Assembly (NCBI GenBank): GCA_016712035.1
Contig: JADJRT010000003.1
Location: forward strand, 87,001-151,000
DNA: 64,000 nucleotides
Source of the DNA: Flammeovirgaceae bacterium
GTDB taxonomy: Bacteria > Bacteroidota > Bacteroidia > Cytophagales > Cyclobacteriaceae
Direction: 5' to 3'
The translations under genes and the position numbers were made by a program. Positions 10,360-18,107 of this stretch are shown here, in pieces (positions within the stretch are counted from its first letter, which is position 1; each line of letters starts with the position of its first letter). The notes beneath the pieces were generated by a model, which searched no databases, was not told the DNA's origin, and was given only the letters and a program-made list of their open reading frames with translations.

Positions 10360-10686
10360 ATGAATCCCAACCGAGATGTTTTCCAGGCAATAGCTGACCC
10401 AACAAGAAGAGCTATCATTCACTTGGTTTCTCAGAAACCGCAAAATGTGAATTCGCTTGCTGATAACTTTAATATGACACGTCAAGCAGTTTCATTACAC
10501 GTGAAGATTTTAACTGAATGTGGCCTTATTAATATTAAACAGCAAGGTAGAGAACGAGTTTGTGAACCACAGCTCGATAAATTAATTGAAGTTTCAGGGT
10601 GGGTAGATCAATACCGAAAATTTTGGGACAGTAAATTAGACTCACTGGATAGTTACTTGGCAAAAATTCAAAAAAAGAGGAAATAG
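10360..10686 (+). CDS. ArsR/SdpR-family winged-helix transcriptional regulator
   Basis: A 108-residue winged-helix repressor. It opens with FQAIADPTRRAII, the typical first helix of ArsR/SdpR regulators. The recognition region is LADNFNMTRQAVSLHVKIL (near residues 34-52) and the wing contains KQQGRERVCEP. No ArsR metal-binding Cys box (ELCVCD) is visible, so it is not a metal sensor. It is the first gene of a three-gene operon with AHSA1 and RibD-like proteins, 4 bases from the next start. ArsR plus AHSA1 pairs are common in bacteria. The signal it senses is unknown. The module uses more AT-rich codons than its neighbours. Confidence 0.9.
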   Translation: MNPNRDVFQAIADPTRRAIIHLVSQKPQNVNSLADNFNMTRQAVSLHVKILTECGLINIKQQGRERVCEPQLDKLIEVSGWVDQYRKFWDSKLDSLDSYLAKIQKKRK

Positions 10687-10690
10687 AAAT

Positions 10691-11170
10691 ATGAAAGAAT
10701 ATAATTCATTCAAACAAGAAGACAACATTCTGACCCACACAAGAATTCTTGATGCACCAAGAGATTTAGTTTGGGAAGTTTGGACAACTCCTGAACATAT
10801 AAAAGAATGGTGGGGGCCAAATGGATTTTCGCTAACAACTCAATCAATGACTGTAAAAACAGGAGAACTATGGGATTTTATTATGCACGGGATGGGGCGT
10901 GATTGGGATAACAAAATTGAGTATGTAGAAGTAAAAAGACCTTCTCTTTTGACCTATAAACATACAGGTGCAGAGAGCGAAGATTATAATTTCACCGTTT
11001 CAGTTTTCTTTGAAGAAGTTGACGGTAAAACATTATTGAAAATGCAATCGGTATTCAAGTCAAAAGCAATTATCGAAGAATTAAATAGAAAAGTAAATGC
11101 CATTGAAGGTGGCAAGCAGACTTTAAATCGACTTGAAAACTATCTTAATTTAATAACAAGCAGTAAATAA
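10691..11170 (+). CDS. SRPBCC (AHSA1-like) family protein
   Basis: A 159-residue single-domain START/AHSA1 (SRPBCC) protein with a hydrophobic ligand cavity, function unknown. Family marks are TRILDAPRDLVWEVWTTPEH near the start, WWGPNGFSLTT at about 38-48, and the closing helix with GGKQTLNRLENYL. No signal peptide, so it is cytoplasmic. Second gene of the ArsR operon. The pairing suggests an environmental-stress or small-molecule binding role, but nothing more specific can be read. Confidence 0.88.
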   Translation: MKEYNSFKQEDNILTHTRILDAPRDLVWEVWTTPEHIKEWWGPNGFSLTTQSMTVKTGELWDFIMHGMGRDWDNKIEYVEVKRPSLLTYKHTGAESEDYNFTVSVFFEEVDGKTLLKMQSVFKSKAIIEELNRKVNAIEGGKQTLNRLENYLNLITSSK

Positions 11171-11189
11171 CGAAATAAAATAGAAAATT

Positions 11190-11819
11190 ATGAGCAAAAT
11201 AATCTTTGACAGCGGAATATCACTTGACGGTTTTTTCGCAGGAGACAACAGAGGGCCAAGTAATCCGATGGGTGGAGTTTCAGGTAAAATTCATATGTGG
11301 ACACTTAATCAAAAAGCGTTTTGGGAATATTTAGGAATGGATGGTGGCAAAGAAGATAATTTTGAAGGACAACTTATTAGAGATGTAAATGCAAGAACAG
11401 GTGCGTTTATTATGGGAAAACGTATGTTTGAGGAAGGTGAAGCAAGTTGGCCAGAAGACTTATACAAAGCAGACGTTTATGTGTTGACACATGAAAAGCG
11501 AGAACCTTGGGTTCAGAAAGGGACAACAACATTTTACTTCATTAATGACGGAATAGAAAGTGCATTAGAAAAGGCAAAACAGTCGGCAAAAGGAAAGGAT
11601 ATTAGAATACAAGGTGGAGCAAACACTATTCAACAATTTCTAAATGCCGGCCTTATTCACGAATTTTTCATTCATATTGCTCCTGTTTTTTTAGGCAGTG
11701 GTATTCGACTCTTTGATGGCATTGACAAAGACAAATATGGTATTCAAATTGAAGAAGTGATACCATCAGACTTGACAACTCATTTAAGATATAAACTGAC
11801 GAAGAAATTGAAACAATGA
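11190..11819 (+). CDS. Dihydrofolate reductase-family (RibD C-terminal domain) protein
   Basis: A 209-residue RibD_C/DHFR-like oxidoreductase. The start SKIIFDSGISLDGFFAG is the usual first strand of this family, and GRR/GKR-type NADPH-binding context is seen in GAFIMGKRMFEEGE. IRIQGGANTIQQFLNAGLIHEF and HIAPVFLGSGIRLFDG are the hallmark later motifs. It lacks the deaminase half of RibD, so it is not a riboflavin enzyme by itself, and the substrate is unknown. Third gene of the ArsR-AHSA1 operon. Its stop is directly followed by the CCCGCTAAC cassette boundary. Confidence 0.88.
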   Translation: MSKIIFDSGISLDGFFAGDNRGPSNPMGGVSGKIHMWTLNQKAFWEYLGMDGGKEDNFEGQLIRDVNARTGAFIMGKRMFEEGEASWPEDLYKADVYVLTHEKREPWVQKGTTTFYFINDGIESALEKAKQSAKGKDIRIQGGANTIQQFLNAGLIHEFFIHIAPVFLGSGIRLFDGIDKDKYGIQIEEVIPSDLTTHLRYKLTKKLKQ

Positions 11820-11954
11820 CCCGCTAACAAAAAGTTTGCGCAATAGTGGGGTGACGTGTAAGCAACAAGTGTTATCTTCGTTCAACGTTTGGTTACGTGG
11901 GACAGTTTAGTTTTTCAAAGTCCCACCACTGCATAAACACAAACGTTGCCGCTT
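11820..11954 (+). repeat. Inter-cassette repeat, copy A, with bipartite dyad
   Basis: A 135-bp non-coding block between module 1 and module 2. It holds a nested dyad: AACGTTTG (11884-11891) pairs with CAAACGTT (11940-11947), and inside it GTGGGAC (11897-11903) pairs with GTCCCAC (11920-11926). The order GCGCAAT, GTGGGGT, GTAAG, GTTTGGT, CGTGGGACAGT is shared with copy B at 12628-12740. Such folding DNA between cassettes recalls attC sites, but no database comparison was possible. Confidence 0.6.
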
Positions 11955-11980
11955 TAGAGAAAGCTTCATAAGGATTAAAG

Positions 11981-12628
11981 ATGAAACGACTGTCTCTTTT
12001 GATGTTCCTCATACCAATTACTTTAATCGGTCAGGTTGACACGCTTAGGGATTTACGCGATGGAAAGATCTATCTGACAAAAAAGATTAGTGAAACCATC
12101 TGGATGCTCGATAACCTTGACTATGAAGCTGCAAACTCAGTAGGCTTGACTCAAGAGCAAAATAACAAGTTTAAAGAATTCAATCTTAACGGAAGATATT
12201 ATCATTTTGAAACGATTGACTCAGTATGTCCAGAGGGTTGGAGAATACCTATTACTCGTGACTGGATTGATTATTTTAATTTCCTTGTAAAGGAAAGTCC
12301 GCGAAAGGTGAAATTAGAAACGATAGAACTAACAGAAGAAAACTATTATTTCAGTTTTTTGAATTATGAAAAAAGGATTGACTTATTTAAAAAAGGAAAT
12401 CCATTAAACTTATACCCGACAGGTAGAATTGAAGGTGGTGAATTCAATTTTTCAAATGTTTTTGCTGACTATTTTACCTCTGACAGCAAAGAAACGTTTA
12501 AAGGGAAAAGCCACATTCACATAATGAACGTTTATACAACAGTACATTCACATGAACACAATATGGAGCCTGACAAAGAAGCGGAGTTGCGTAAGTTTAT
12601 GGTACGATGTGTTAAACAAGACAGGTGA
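11981..12628 (+). CDS. FISUMP-domain (major paralogous domain) exported protein
   Basis: A 215-residue protein with an N-terminal signal sequence (LLMFLIPITLIGQVD). The mature part matches the Fib_succ_major (FISUMP) domain found in many Bacteroidota surface proteins: RDGKIYLTKKISETIWMLDN, the NGRYYHF segment, and CPEGWRIPITRDW. The usual family pattern DG..Y.tv.ig.q.WM..Nl and CP.GW.lPt..eW is therefore present. Function in the family is unknown; a surface location is likely. It is the only gene in the second cassette-like module and begins 26 bases after the boundary repeat. Confidence 0.8.
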   Translation: MKRLSLLMFLIPITLIGQVDTLRDLRDGKIYLTKKISETIWMLDNLDYEAANSVGLTQEQNNKFKEFNLNGRYYHFETIDSVCPEGWRIPITRDWIDYFNFLVKESPRKVKLETIELTEENYYFSFLNYEKRIDLFKKGNPLNLYPTGRIEGGEFNFSNVFADYFTSDSKETFKGKSHIHIMNVYTTVHSHEHNMEPDKEAELRKFMVRCVKQDR

Positions 12629-12740
12629 AGCGGGCAATACACAACAAAATGCGTAATCAGTTGCGGGGTTCACCGTAAGTTTTTAGTTTTGACTTTCAAA
12701 AACAAGGTTTGGTGTCGTGGGACAGTGACGTCCATAATAA
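12628..12740 (+). repeat. Inter-cassette repeat, copy B, shorter
   Basis: Starts at the FISUMP stop codon with AAGCGGGCAA, the partner of GTTGCCGCTT at 11945-11954. It then repeats the order of copy A (GCGTAAT, TGCGGGGT, GTAAG, GGTTTGGT, CGTGGGACAGT), but the right arm with GTCCCAC and CAAACGTT is missing. It runs straight into the TonB receptor leader. Confidence 0.55.
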
Positions 12741-12748
12741 ATTTAAGT

Positions 12749-15169
12749 ATGGTAAAAATGAAGATTAACTTAACTATCTTATTGGGCTTGCTATTTTTTT
12801 CTTTTGGCCTGTGGGCTCAAAAATCATCTGTTAATGTTTCTGGAACCATAAAAGATAAAGCCTCAGGCAATACCTTGCCATTTGTGAATATTGTTTTGAA
12901 AAAGATGGCTGATTCTTTATTCATAGCAGGAACGATTTCCAATGATGACGGCTTATTTACCCTTTCGAACGTAAAGCCTGGAGATTATTTGTTGGAAGTG
13001 TCTTACATCGGTTATAAAAAAAATAGCTCCCCGCTATTTATAGGTTCTAACTCTGAGTTTATCGACCTGGGTGCGTTTGTGCTGGAAGAAGATGTGCAGC
13101 AGTTAGATGAAGTGGTGGTAATCGCCCAGCAAGATGCGGTTGCAAGTGCCATGGATAAAAAAACGTATAGCGTAGATGACAATGTAAGCCAAAGTGGTGG
13201 AAGTGTTTTACAATCGATGAATAACCTTCCGGGTGTTACCACACAGGACGGACAGGTTCTTCTAAGAGGAAACAATCAGGTGGTTGTGTTGATCGATGGC
13301 AAACAAACAGCCATTACTGGCTTTGGCAATCAAAATGGACTTGACAACATCCCCGCTTCCGCAGTTGAAAAAATTGAAATCATTAACAATCCTTCAGCCC
13401 GATACGATGCAAACGGAAATGCAGGTATCATCAATATTATCTTAAAAAAAGAAGAAGAAACCGGCCTGAATGGTAAAGCAGGAATAGCAGCAGGGCTTGG
13501 CGCTTTGTGGGTACGAAAAGAGAATTTACCGGGCATCCGTCCTCAATACCAACTCACGCCAAAAATTAATCCCTCTCTTTCATTGAACTACAGGAAAAAG
13601 AAAGTCAATCTTTTTCTTCAAGCCGACAATCTGTACACAGAAACTCTCAATAAAAATGAATTTGTAACCCGAACCTATGATGACGGTACTGTAATCAATC
13701 AGCAACTAAAAAGAAACCGAAACACAAACTTCTTTACGTCCCGAGCGGGTGTAGACTGGTTTATGAGTGAGCAAAACACCTTAACGGTGTCCGGATATTT
13801 TAGCCAGGAGTCCATTAAAGATTATGGCGATCAACCCTTCTTTAGCGGAACTACGGGTGAAAGCCTAAGACTGTGGCAGTTTTTAGAAGATGAAGTGCTT
13901 ACGGCCGCTATGGCATCTTTTGTCTTCGAGCATAAGTTTCTGCAACCCGGGCACAAATTGAATATCGGCTTCAACTACACATTTGACAGAGAAGACGAGA
14001 AGTACTTCTTTACAAATACAACGCCATCGTTCACTGCTGAAGAATCATTCTTTTTAATTGCGGATCAAAAAGTAGCTGATTTTACGATTGATTACACCAA
14101 GCCATTGAAACACGGTTTACTGGAAACAGGATTTAAGTTCAGACGAAGAACCATACCCACCGATATGCAATTCAATCCTTCCGATGAAAACTCAGTTCTC
14201 GATACGGGTGCGGATGGTGTTGCCACCTACAAGGAAACCATTCCTGCGCTCTATGGTAACTACACCTATGAAGTCAAAAAACTAGAAGCAGAAATTGGTT
14301 TACGGGTAGAGTACGTTGACCTGGAATATGATGTCGACCCAAACCACAACACCTATCAAAGTGACGGGTACACGTATTTTCAGCCCTTCCCCAATGCTCG
14401 CTTGTCTTATAAAATCAACGATCAAAACAAGCTTTCCGTTTTCTACAACCGAAGAGTTGACCGCCCGGATGAAGTGGACATTCGAATTTTTCCAAAATAT
14501 GATGATTCAGAAATTATCAAAGTAGGTAACCCTGCGTTACAACCTCAATTCACTAACAGCTTTGAGCTGGGTTATAAAAACAGTTGGGACGAGGGTTATT
14601 TCTACGGTGCAGCCTATCACCGCATGGCAGATGGAACAATTACACGAATTGCAACTACCGTTGACACTACAAACCTGATCTACAACATTTCTCAAAACGC
14701 GGGTAAAAGTTCTAACACAGGTATTGAGGTGGTGATTAGTCAGGAGCTGAGTGATAAAATAAGTATAAATCTGAACCTCAATGGTTATTACAATCAAATT
14801 GATTCATTTACGGTTGTCAACCAATACCCAATAGAAAATACGTTTACAGCACAACAGCAAGAGGTTTATTCGGGGAATATCAAACTGAACACCAATTTTA
14901 AGTTTGGCAAAAACACAGAAGCACAACTCACGGCCATTTATCTTGCTCCCGACATCATTCCACAAGGAACAATCGACTCCCGATTTTCTCTGGATGTAGG
15001 AGTTAAGAGAGCTATTCAGAAAGGTAAAGGAGAGCTATTTCTGAATGCTACCGACCTATTGAATACAATGGTGATCCGAAAAGAAATCAAAGGAAACAAT
15101 TTCTTCTACACCAGTGCAGACTACTATGAAACTCAAGTGATCCGTTTTGGATATAACTACAAGTTTTAA
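12749..15169 (+). CDS. TonB-dependent receptor-like outer-membrane protein
   Basis: About 806 residues from the ATG at 12749. An ATG 60 bases upstream in frame would add residues before the signal peptide and lies inside the cassette repeat, so it is not chosen. The order is signal peptide (LLFFSFGLWAQ), CarboxypepD_reg-like domain (VSGTIKDKASGNTLPFVNI), plug domain with NNLPGVTTQDGQVLLRGN and ARYDANGNAGIINI, then an OMP_b-brl_2-type barrel closing in FGYNYKF. It belongs to the CarboxypepD/outer-membrane-barrel family of Bacteroidota rather than the SusC group, with no SusD partner nearby. The ligand is unknown. Confidence 0.88.
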   Translation: MVKMKINLTILLGLLFFSFGLWAQKSSVNVSGTIKDKASGNTLPFVNIVLKKMADSLFIAGTISNDDGLFTLSNVKPGDYLLEVSYIGYKKNSSPLFIGSNSEFIDLGAFVLEEDVQQLDEVVVIAQQDAVASAMDKKTYSVDDNVSQSGGSVLQSMNNLPGVTTQDGQVLLRGNNQVVVLIDGKQTAITGFGNQNGLDNIPASAVEKIEIINNPSARYDANGNAGIINIILKKEEETGLNGKAGIAAGLGALWVRKENLPGIRPQYQLTPKINPSLSLNYRKKKVNLFLQADNLYTETLNKNEFVTRTYDDGTVINQQLKRNRNTNFFTSRAGVDWFMSEQNTLTVSGYFSQESIKDYGDQPFFSGTTGESLRLWQFLEDEVLTAAMASFVFEHKFLQPGHKLNIGFNYTFDREDEKYFFTNTTPSFTAEESFFLIADQKVADFTIDYTKPLKHGLLETGFKFRRRTIPTDMQFNPSDENSVLDTGADGVATYKETIPALYGNYTYEVKKLEAEIGLRVEYVDLEYDVDPNHNTYQSDGYTYFQPFPNARLSYKINDQNKLSVFYNRRVDRPDEVDIRIFPKYDDSEIIKVGNPALQPQFTNSFELGYKNSWDEGYFYGAAYHRMADGTITRIATTVDTTNLIYNISQNAGKSSNTGIEVVISQELSDKISINLNLNGYYNQIDSFTVVNQYPIENTFTAQQQEVYSGNIKLNTNFKFGKNTEAQLTAIYLAPDIIPQGTIDSRFSLDVGVKRAIQKGKGELFLNATDLLNTMVIRKEIKGNNFFYTSADYYETQVIRFGYNYKF

Positions 15170-15220
15170 AATCTTTATTCGTTATTAAGTAGTGTTGTAA
15201 GAATTGTATAAACCTGCTAC

Positions 15221-15262
15221 AAAAAAAATCCCACCATCTCATTTTAGAAACAGTGGGATTTT
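15221..15262. terminator. Bidirectional terminator between TonB receptor and ssrA
   Basis: A 10-bp stem AAAATCCCAC / GTGGGATTTT with an 18-base loop. On the minus strand it is followed by a run of eight T counting the stem end; on the plus strand by TTTTAAT. It can serve the receptor gene and back up ssrA termination. Confidence 0.6.
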
Positions 15263-15300
15263 AATCGAAGGTCGTCATTTTTTGGTCGGCAATGCACTAA

Positions 15301-15327
15301 GAAAACGACTACGGAATAGTCGTTTTC
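15301..15327 (-). terminator. ssrA terminator hairpin
   Basis: An 11-bp stem GAAAACGACTA / TAGTCGTTTTC with a 5-base loop, 7 bases beyond the tmRNA CCA end. The U-tract after it is short, so the hairpin at 15221-15262 may complete termination. Confidence 0.6.
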
Positions 15328-15333
15328 TTTCTA

Positions 15334-15729
15334 TGGTGGAGCTGCAGGGAATCGAACCCTGGTCCAGAGAAATTGAACGTGTACGTTCTACATGCTTAGT
15401 TGCCTTTGATTGTCGGGACTTGCAAGCCAGGCAACAGCCTAAACAAATCCGTAGTTACTGTTATCTCAACAACGTTGCGCAACAACAACGAAGCCCAGTT
15501 TATGCTGTCGACACTGCGGTTCCGGCACCGCTAAACAGAGTACCGGGCAATGATGGCCTCCACCGATCTTATCAGCGGATAAGCAAATCTAACCTTAGGT
15601 CAGATTAAGCAGCCATGGCGTAAGTATTCTCGCCACTTATGGTTGTAGGACTATCTTTCAAGGCTCTCATCCCACGAGCCTGCATGCTGGCATACACCCC
15701 CAAACATCCTGTCAAAACCGGTCAGCCCC
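15334..15729 (-). ncRNA. ssrA: Transfer-messenger RNA (tmRNA)
   Basis: Rescues stalled ribosomes by trans-translation. On the minus strand the 5' end GGGGCTGACCGGTTTTGACAG pairs with the 3' acceptor CAGCTCC followed by A and an encoded CCA. The T-arm CAGGG-TTCGATT-CCCTG is present. The tag frame reads AGT GGC GAG AAT ACT TAC GCC ATG GCT GCT TAA, giving SGENTYAMAA, which has the AMAA-like end typical of Bacteroidota tags and would be a ClpXP degron. Length about 396 bases is normal. The only long frame across it on the plus strand is spurious. Confidence 0.95.
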
Positions 15730-15759
15730 AATAATTAGTTGTTAGTTATTGGTTGATTA

Positions 15760-15903
15760 TTTTTAGAAATTTTTGGGCGGCTTACGGGCTGTCGGCACTC
15801 GCCAATCTTTCGCTCAAACCCATTTCGGGCTCAAACAAACTGCCTCCATCCCGGCCGCAATAGTTTACATTCAAAGAACGAATCAAGTAATAAGACAAAG
15901 GTA
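15760..15903 (-). promoter_or_regulatory. Candidate ssrA promoter and structured GC-rich leader
   Basis: TACCTTTG at 15896-15903 (minus) fits TAnnTTTG and would start a transcript about 160 bases before ssrA. The leader is GC-rich and can fold: AGCCC-GAAAT-GGGTT is a hairpin, TTTGAGC followed by CGAAA/GAAA occurs twice, and GGCG pairs with CGCC around 15777-15804. It is either the 5' leader of pre-tmRNA or a separate small RNA. Confidence 0.35.
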
Positions 15904-15914
15904 CGGGAAAATTA

Positions 15915-16022
15915 GTTCAGGGAGTACATAGTCGTGAGTCGGGAACATTGAGTATATAGTCCTGAGTATTGAGTCGTTAGTAAAGAATTGTACTAAAGGC
16001 TGTGGACTCAATACTAGAGACT
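15915..16022. repeat. Low-complexity GAGT/TAGT word repeat
   Basis: Loose tandem words such as GTCGTGAGTCGG, TTGAGTATATAGTCCTGAGTATTGAGTCG and their near-complements (CTCAATACTAGAGACTCTAGACTATAGAC) fill the space between ssrA and the glycosyltransferase. No gene is seen. Similar wordy spacers of other sequence occur at 25285, 35326, 51472 and 55951. Confidence 0.5.
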
Positions 16023-16178
16023 CTAGACTATAGACTTCTTACCCTCCACTCCCACCCTATCAATCACCAGATATTTTTTCTTCGATACCGATTGGCGCGC
16101 CAGCAACTCTGCAATAAATCCTGTAAGGAAAAGTTGAACCCCAATAACTAAGGCCACCAGTGCTAAAAAGAAAATCGG

Positions 16179-17003
16179 TTACTCTGTCACTTCACGCTTA
16201 AGTGGAATTTTAGAAATGAAAACAGAATCAATCTTATCGTATAAAATCTTAATCGTAAAGCCCATTCCAAATAAAATGAAACGATGCCCCAACTGCCAAA
16301 AAAAATGCATGGGCCGTTGCGCAAACCTGCCAATAAACGTAATCGAGAGTAAATCAAGAAAGCCGCGCACAAAACGCTCCCAACCAAACTTACTATACCC
16401 ATACTTCCGTTCACGGTGCTCTACCACTTTCTCAGTAATTTTTGTGAAGCCGGCCCACTTGGCCATCACCGGAATGTAGCGGTGCATTTCGCCATACACC
16501 GAAATATTTTTTACAACCTGATTATGATACGCCTTCAAGCCACAATTGAAATCATGCAAGGGTATGCCCGAAAGTTTGCGCGTAACATAATTAAAAAACT
16601 TTGACGGAATAGTTTTCGAAATTGGATCATGGCGTTTCTTCTTCCAGCCACTTACCAATTGAAATCCATCTTCTTTAATAAGCCGATACAATTCCGGTAT
16701 TTCATCGGGGCTATCCTGTAAATCAGCGTCCATCGTAATTACTACATCGCCTTGCGCTTCTTTAAAAGCGGTGTGCAGCGCAGCTGACTTCCCAAAATTG
16801 CGATTGAATTTAATTCCTTTAAAGGCCGGGTTAACAAGGTTTATATTTTGAATTTCTTTCCAGGTGCCATCGGTACTGCCGTCATCAACAAAAAGCACCT
16901 CATAAGAAAAGCCGTGTGTTTCCATCACACGGCTTATCCACTGACTAAGTTCTGGTATAGACTCCTGCTCGTCTTTAGCAGGAATGATAACTGAAATATC
17001 CAT
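16179..17003 (-). CDS. Family 2 glycosyltransferase (DPM1/GtrB-like), premature stop
   Basis: Membrane-anchored GT2 enzyme transferring sugar to a polyprenyl-phosphate-type carrier. GT-A landmarks are DISVIIPAKDEQ, FVDDGSTDGT near 39-48, NFGKSAALHTAF, and the DADLQD metal-binding motif near 92-97. The C-terminal half has hydrophobic segments. The frame stops at a TAA at 16179, but reading through it continues in the same frame as PIFFLALVALVIGVQLFLTG and on to a stop at 16023. That gives about 327 residues, the normal size, and supplies the last membrane helix. A single CAA-to-TAA change would explain the stop. The neighbouring DUF4199 genes lie upstream on the same strand, 8 bases away. Confidence 0.88.
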   Translation of the reverse strand: MDISVIIPAKDEQESIPELSQWISRVMETHGFSYEVLFVDDGSTDGTWKEIQNINLVNPAFKGIKFNRNFGKSAALHTAFKEAQGDVVITMDADLQDSPDEIPELYRLIKEDGFQLVSGWKKKRHDPISKTIPSKFFNYVTRKLSGIPLHDFNCGLKAYHNQVVKNISVYGEMHRYIPVMAKWAGFTKITEKVVEHRERKYGYSKFGWERFVRGFLDLLSITFIGRFAQRPMHFFWQLGHRFILFGMGFTIKILYDKIDSVFISKIPLKREVTE

Positions 17004-17011
17004 TCAAAATT

Positions 17012-17565
17012 TTAAAGCACTTCTTCGGGCTCGTTTTTCTTTACAAAAATAGCTGAAATTAATGCCATGATTGCCGAAAAGACAACCATATATACATAGC
17101 CAAGTGCTTGGCCGCCTACGGTAAATTGCTTTTCAGATTGCTCTTTTGCTTTTTCCAATGCGGGTTCAATAGACTCTTCCGGGGCTCCAAATTTTCCATC
17201 ATAGCGCGGGTGTTTTCGATAGAAGCATCGGTTAACTTCTGTGGCAATTCCGGAGTCAATGAAATTATATAACACAAAAGCAAAAATAGTAGCGACTAAT
17301 CCAGAGAGTGCTAACACACCCAAACCATGCAAAAGGCCTGGCTGTACTTTAAATAGCCTCCAACACTTTTTCTGTAATCAATACCTGCATAAATAGTTAA
17401 GCCCAGGTAAACTAAAAGTGTTCCGAATAATGTCTTAAGTTGTACCATTAATGTGTAGTCAATAGCATAGAGCAATACCGTAATCGTAATGCTTACACCA
17501 CCAACAATTAGACCCCAGCGAATAATGTGGTTCATCAGGGTTGATTCTTCCTTTTCTTCTTCCAT
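17012..17565 (-). pseudogene. DUF4199 membrane protein, frameshifted (copy 1)
   Basis: Small integral membrane protein of the Bacteroidota DUF4199 family, function unknown. The start lies at 17565 and the first frame has two helices. It stops after the SQAF segment, and the rest follows in another frame from about 17332 with HGLGVLALSG. A T4 run near 17328-17333 that should be T5 repairs it. Inside the second half two more indels cancel each other: an extra A at about 17233 and a missing A at 17192-17195. Between them the restored frame reads TDASIENTRAMMEKFG. A GTP-like or enzymatic motif is absent. It shares its operon with copy 2 and the glycosyltransferase. Confidence 0.8.
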
Positions 17566-17569
17566 GATT

Positions 17570-18107
17570 TTAATTGGTTTTTGGTTGTCGTCTTAAAATT
17601 ACAGATATAATTATGCTTATAAAAAAACTAATGATAAAGCTTTTGATCAGGTAATCCAGAGCCAAATCGCTCTTGGTAGTAGCCTGCAGGGCTGTAACAT
17701 TGCGATCAAACTCTATTTTCCCCAGTTCTTCAATAACAGGAGGCGGAAGCGAGTTAAGTTGATCGGTTGCTACCTGAATATAATTTGACAAAAAGGCTGG
17801 ATTTATCGCCATAAAAATCCAAATCAATAGGGAGGCAGTGCAGGCAAAACAGTGTGGTAAATAAAAAATTACTAATCATGCCTTCGCCAAAGGAAAGCAG
17901 CCCTTGCTGGTGATAATCCCTGAGTTCTTTTAAACCCATTACCATAAAAACTGATAGCAGAGCAAGGCGAAAATCGAAGTACACCGGAAAAAGAAACGGA
18001 TGTTTACCTAGATAATATAATGTCAGCAAAAAAATAAACCCCAATCCTCCGGCTAATAATCCGTTTCGTATCGAAATAAAAGCAAGCCGGGGCATGGGTT
18101 TAGACAT
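17570..18107 (-). pseudogene. DUF4199 membrane protein, frameshifted (copy 2)
   Basis: Second DUF4199-type protein, with four predicted helices. The first part (start at 18107) contains NGLLAGGLGFIFLLTLYYLG and then MVMGLKELRDYHQQGLLSFG, close to the family core. After TTLF the frame is lost. The remainder (IWIFMAINPAFLSNYIQVA to the final ISVILRRQPK) is in another frame ending at 17570. Removing one T from the TTTT run in CTGTTTTGCC rejoins the parts. It overlaps the dihydroorotase-like gene end by 8 bases, suggesting one operon of PyrC-like, two DUF4199 and a glycosyltransferase. Confidence 0.8.

Larger units (their letters stand above)
10216..12740 (+). mobile_element. Two cassette-like modules bounded by short inverted repeats
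   Basis: Module 1 (ArsR, AHSA1, RibD-like) lies between GTTAGCGGG at 10216-10224 and its perfect reverse complement CCCGCTAAC at 11820-11828, which begins right after the last stop codon. Module 2 (FISUMP protein) lies between GTTGCCGCTT at 11945-11954 and AAGCGGGCAA at 12628-12637, again starting at the stop codon. This inverted pair is near-perfect with one inserted G. Both modules are followed by a related repeat. No recombinase is encoded. The layout resembles integron cassettes in form only, so mobility is inference. Confidence 0.45.

Noticed and set aside
15204..15608. A 134-codon frame across ssrA
   Set aside because: It is antisense to a clear tmRNA with acceptor, T-arm and tag, so it is not a protein gene.
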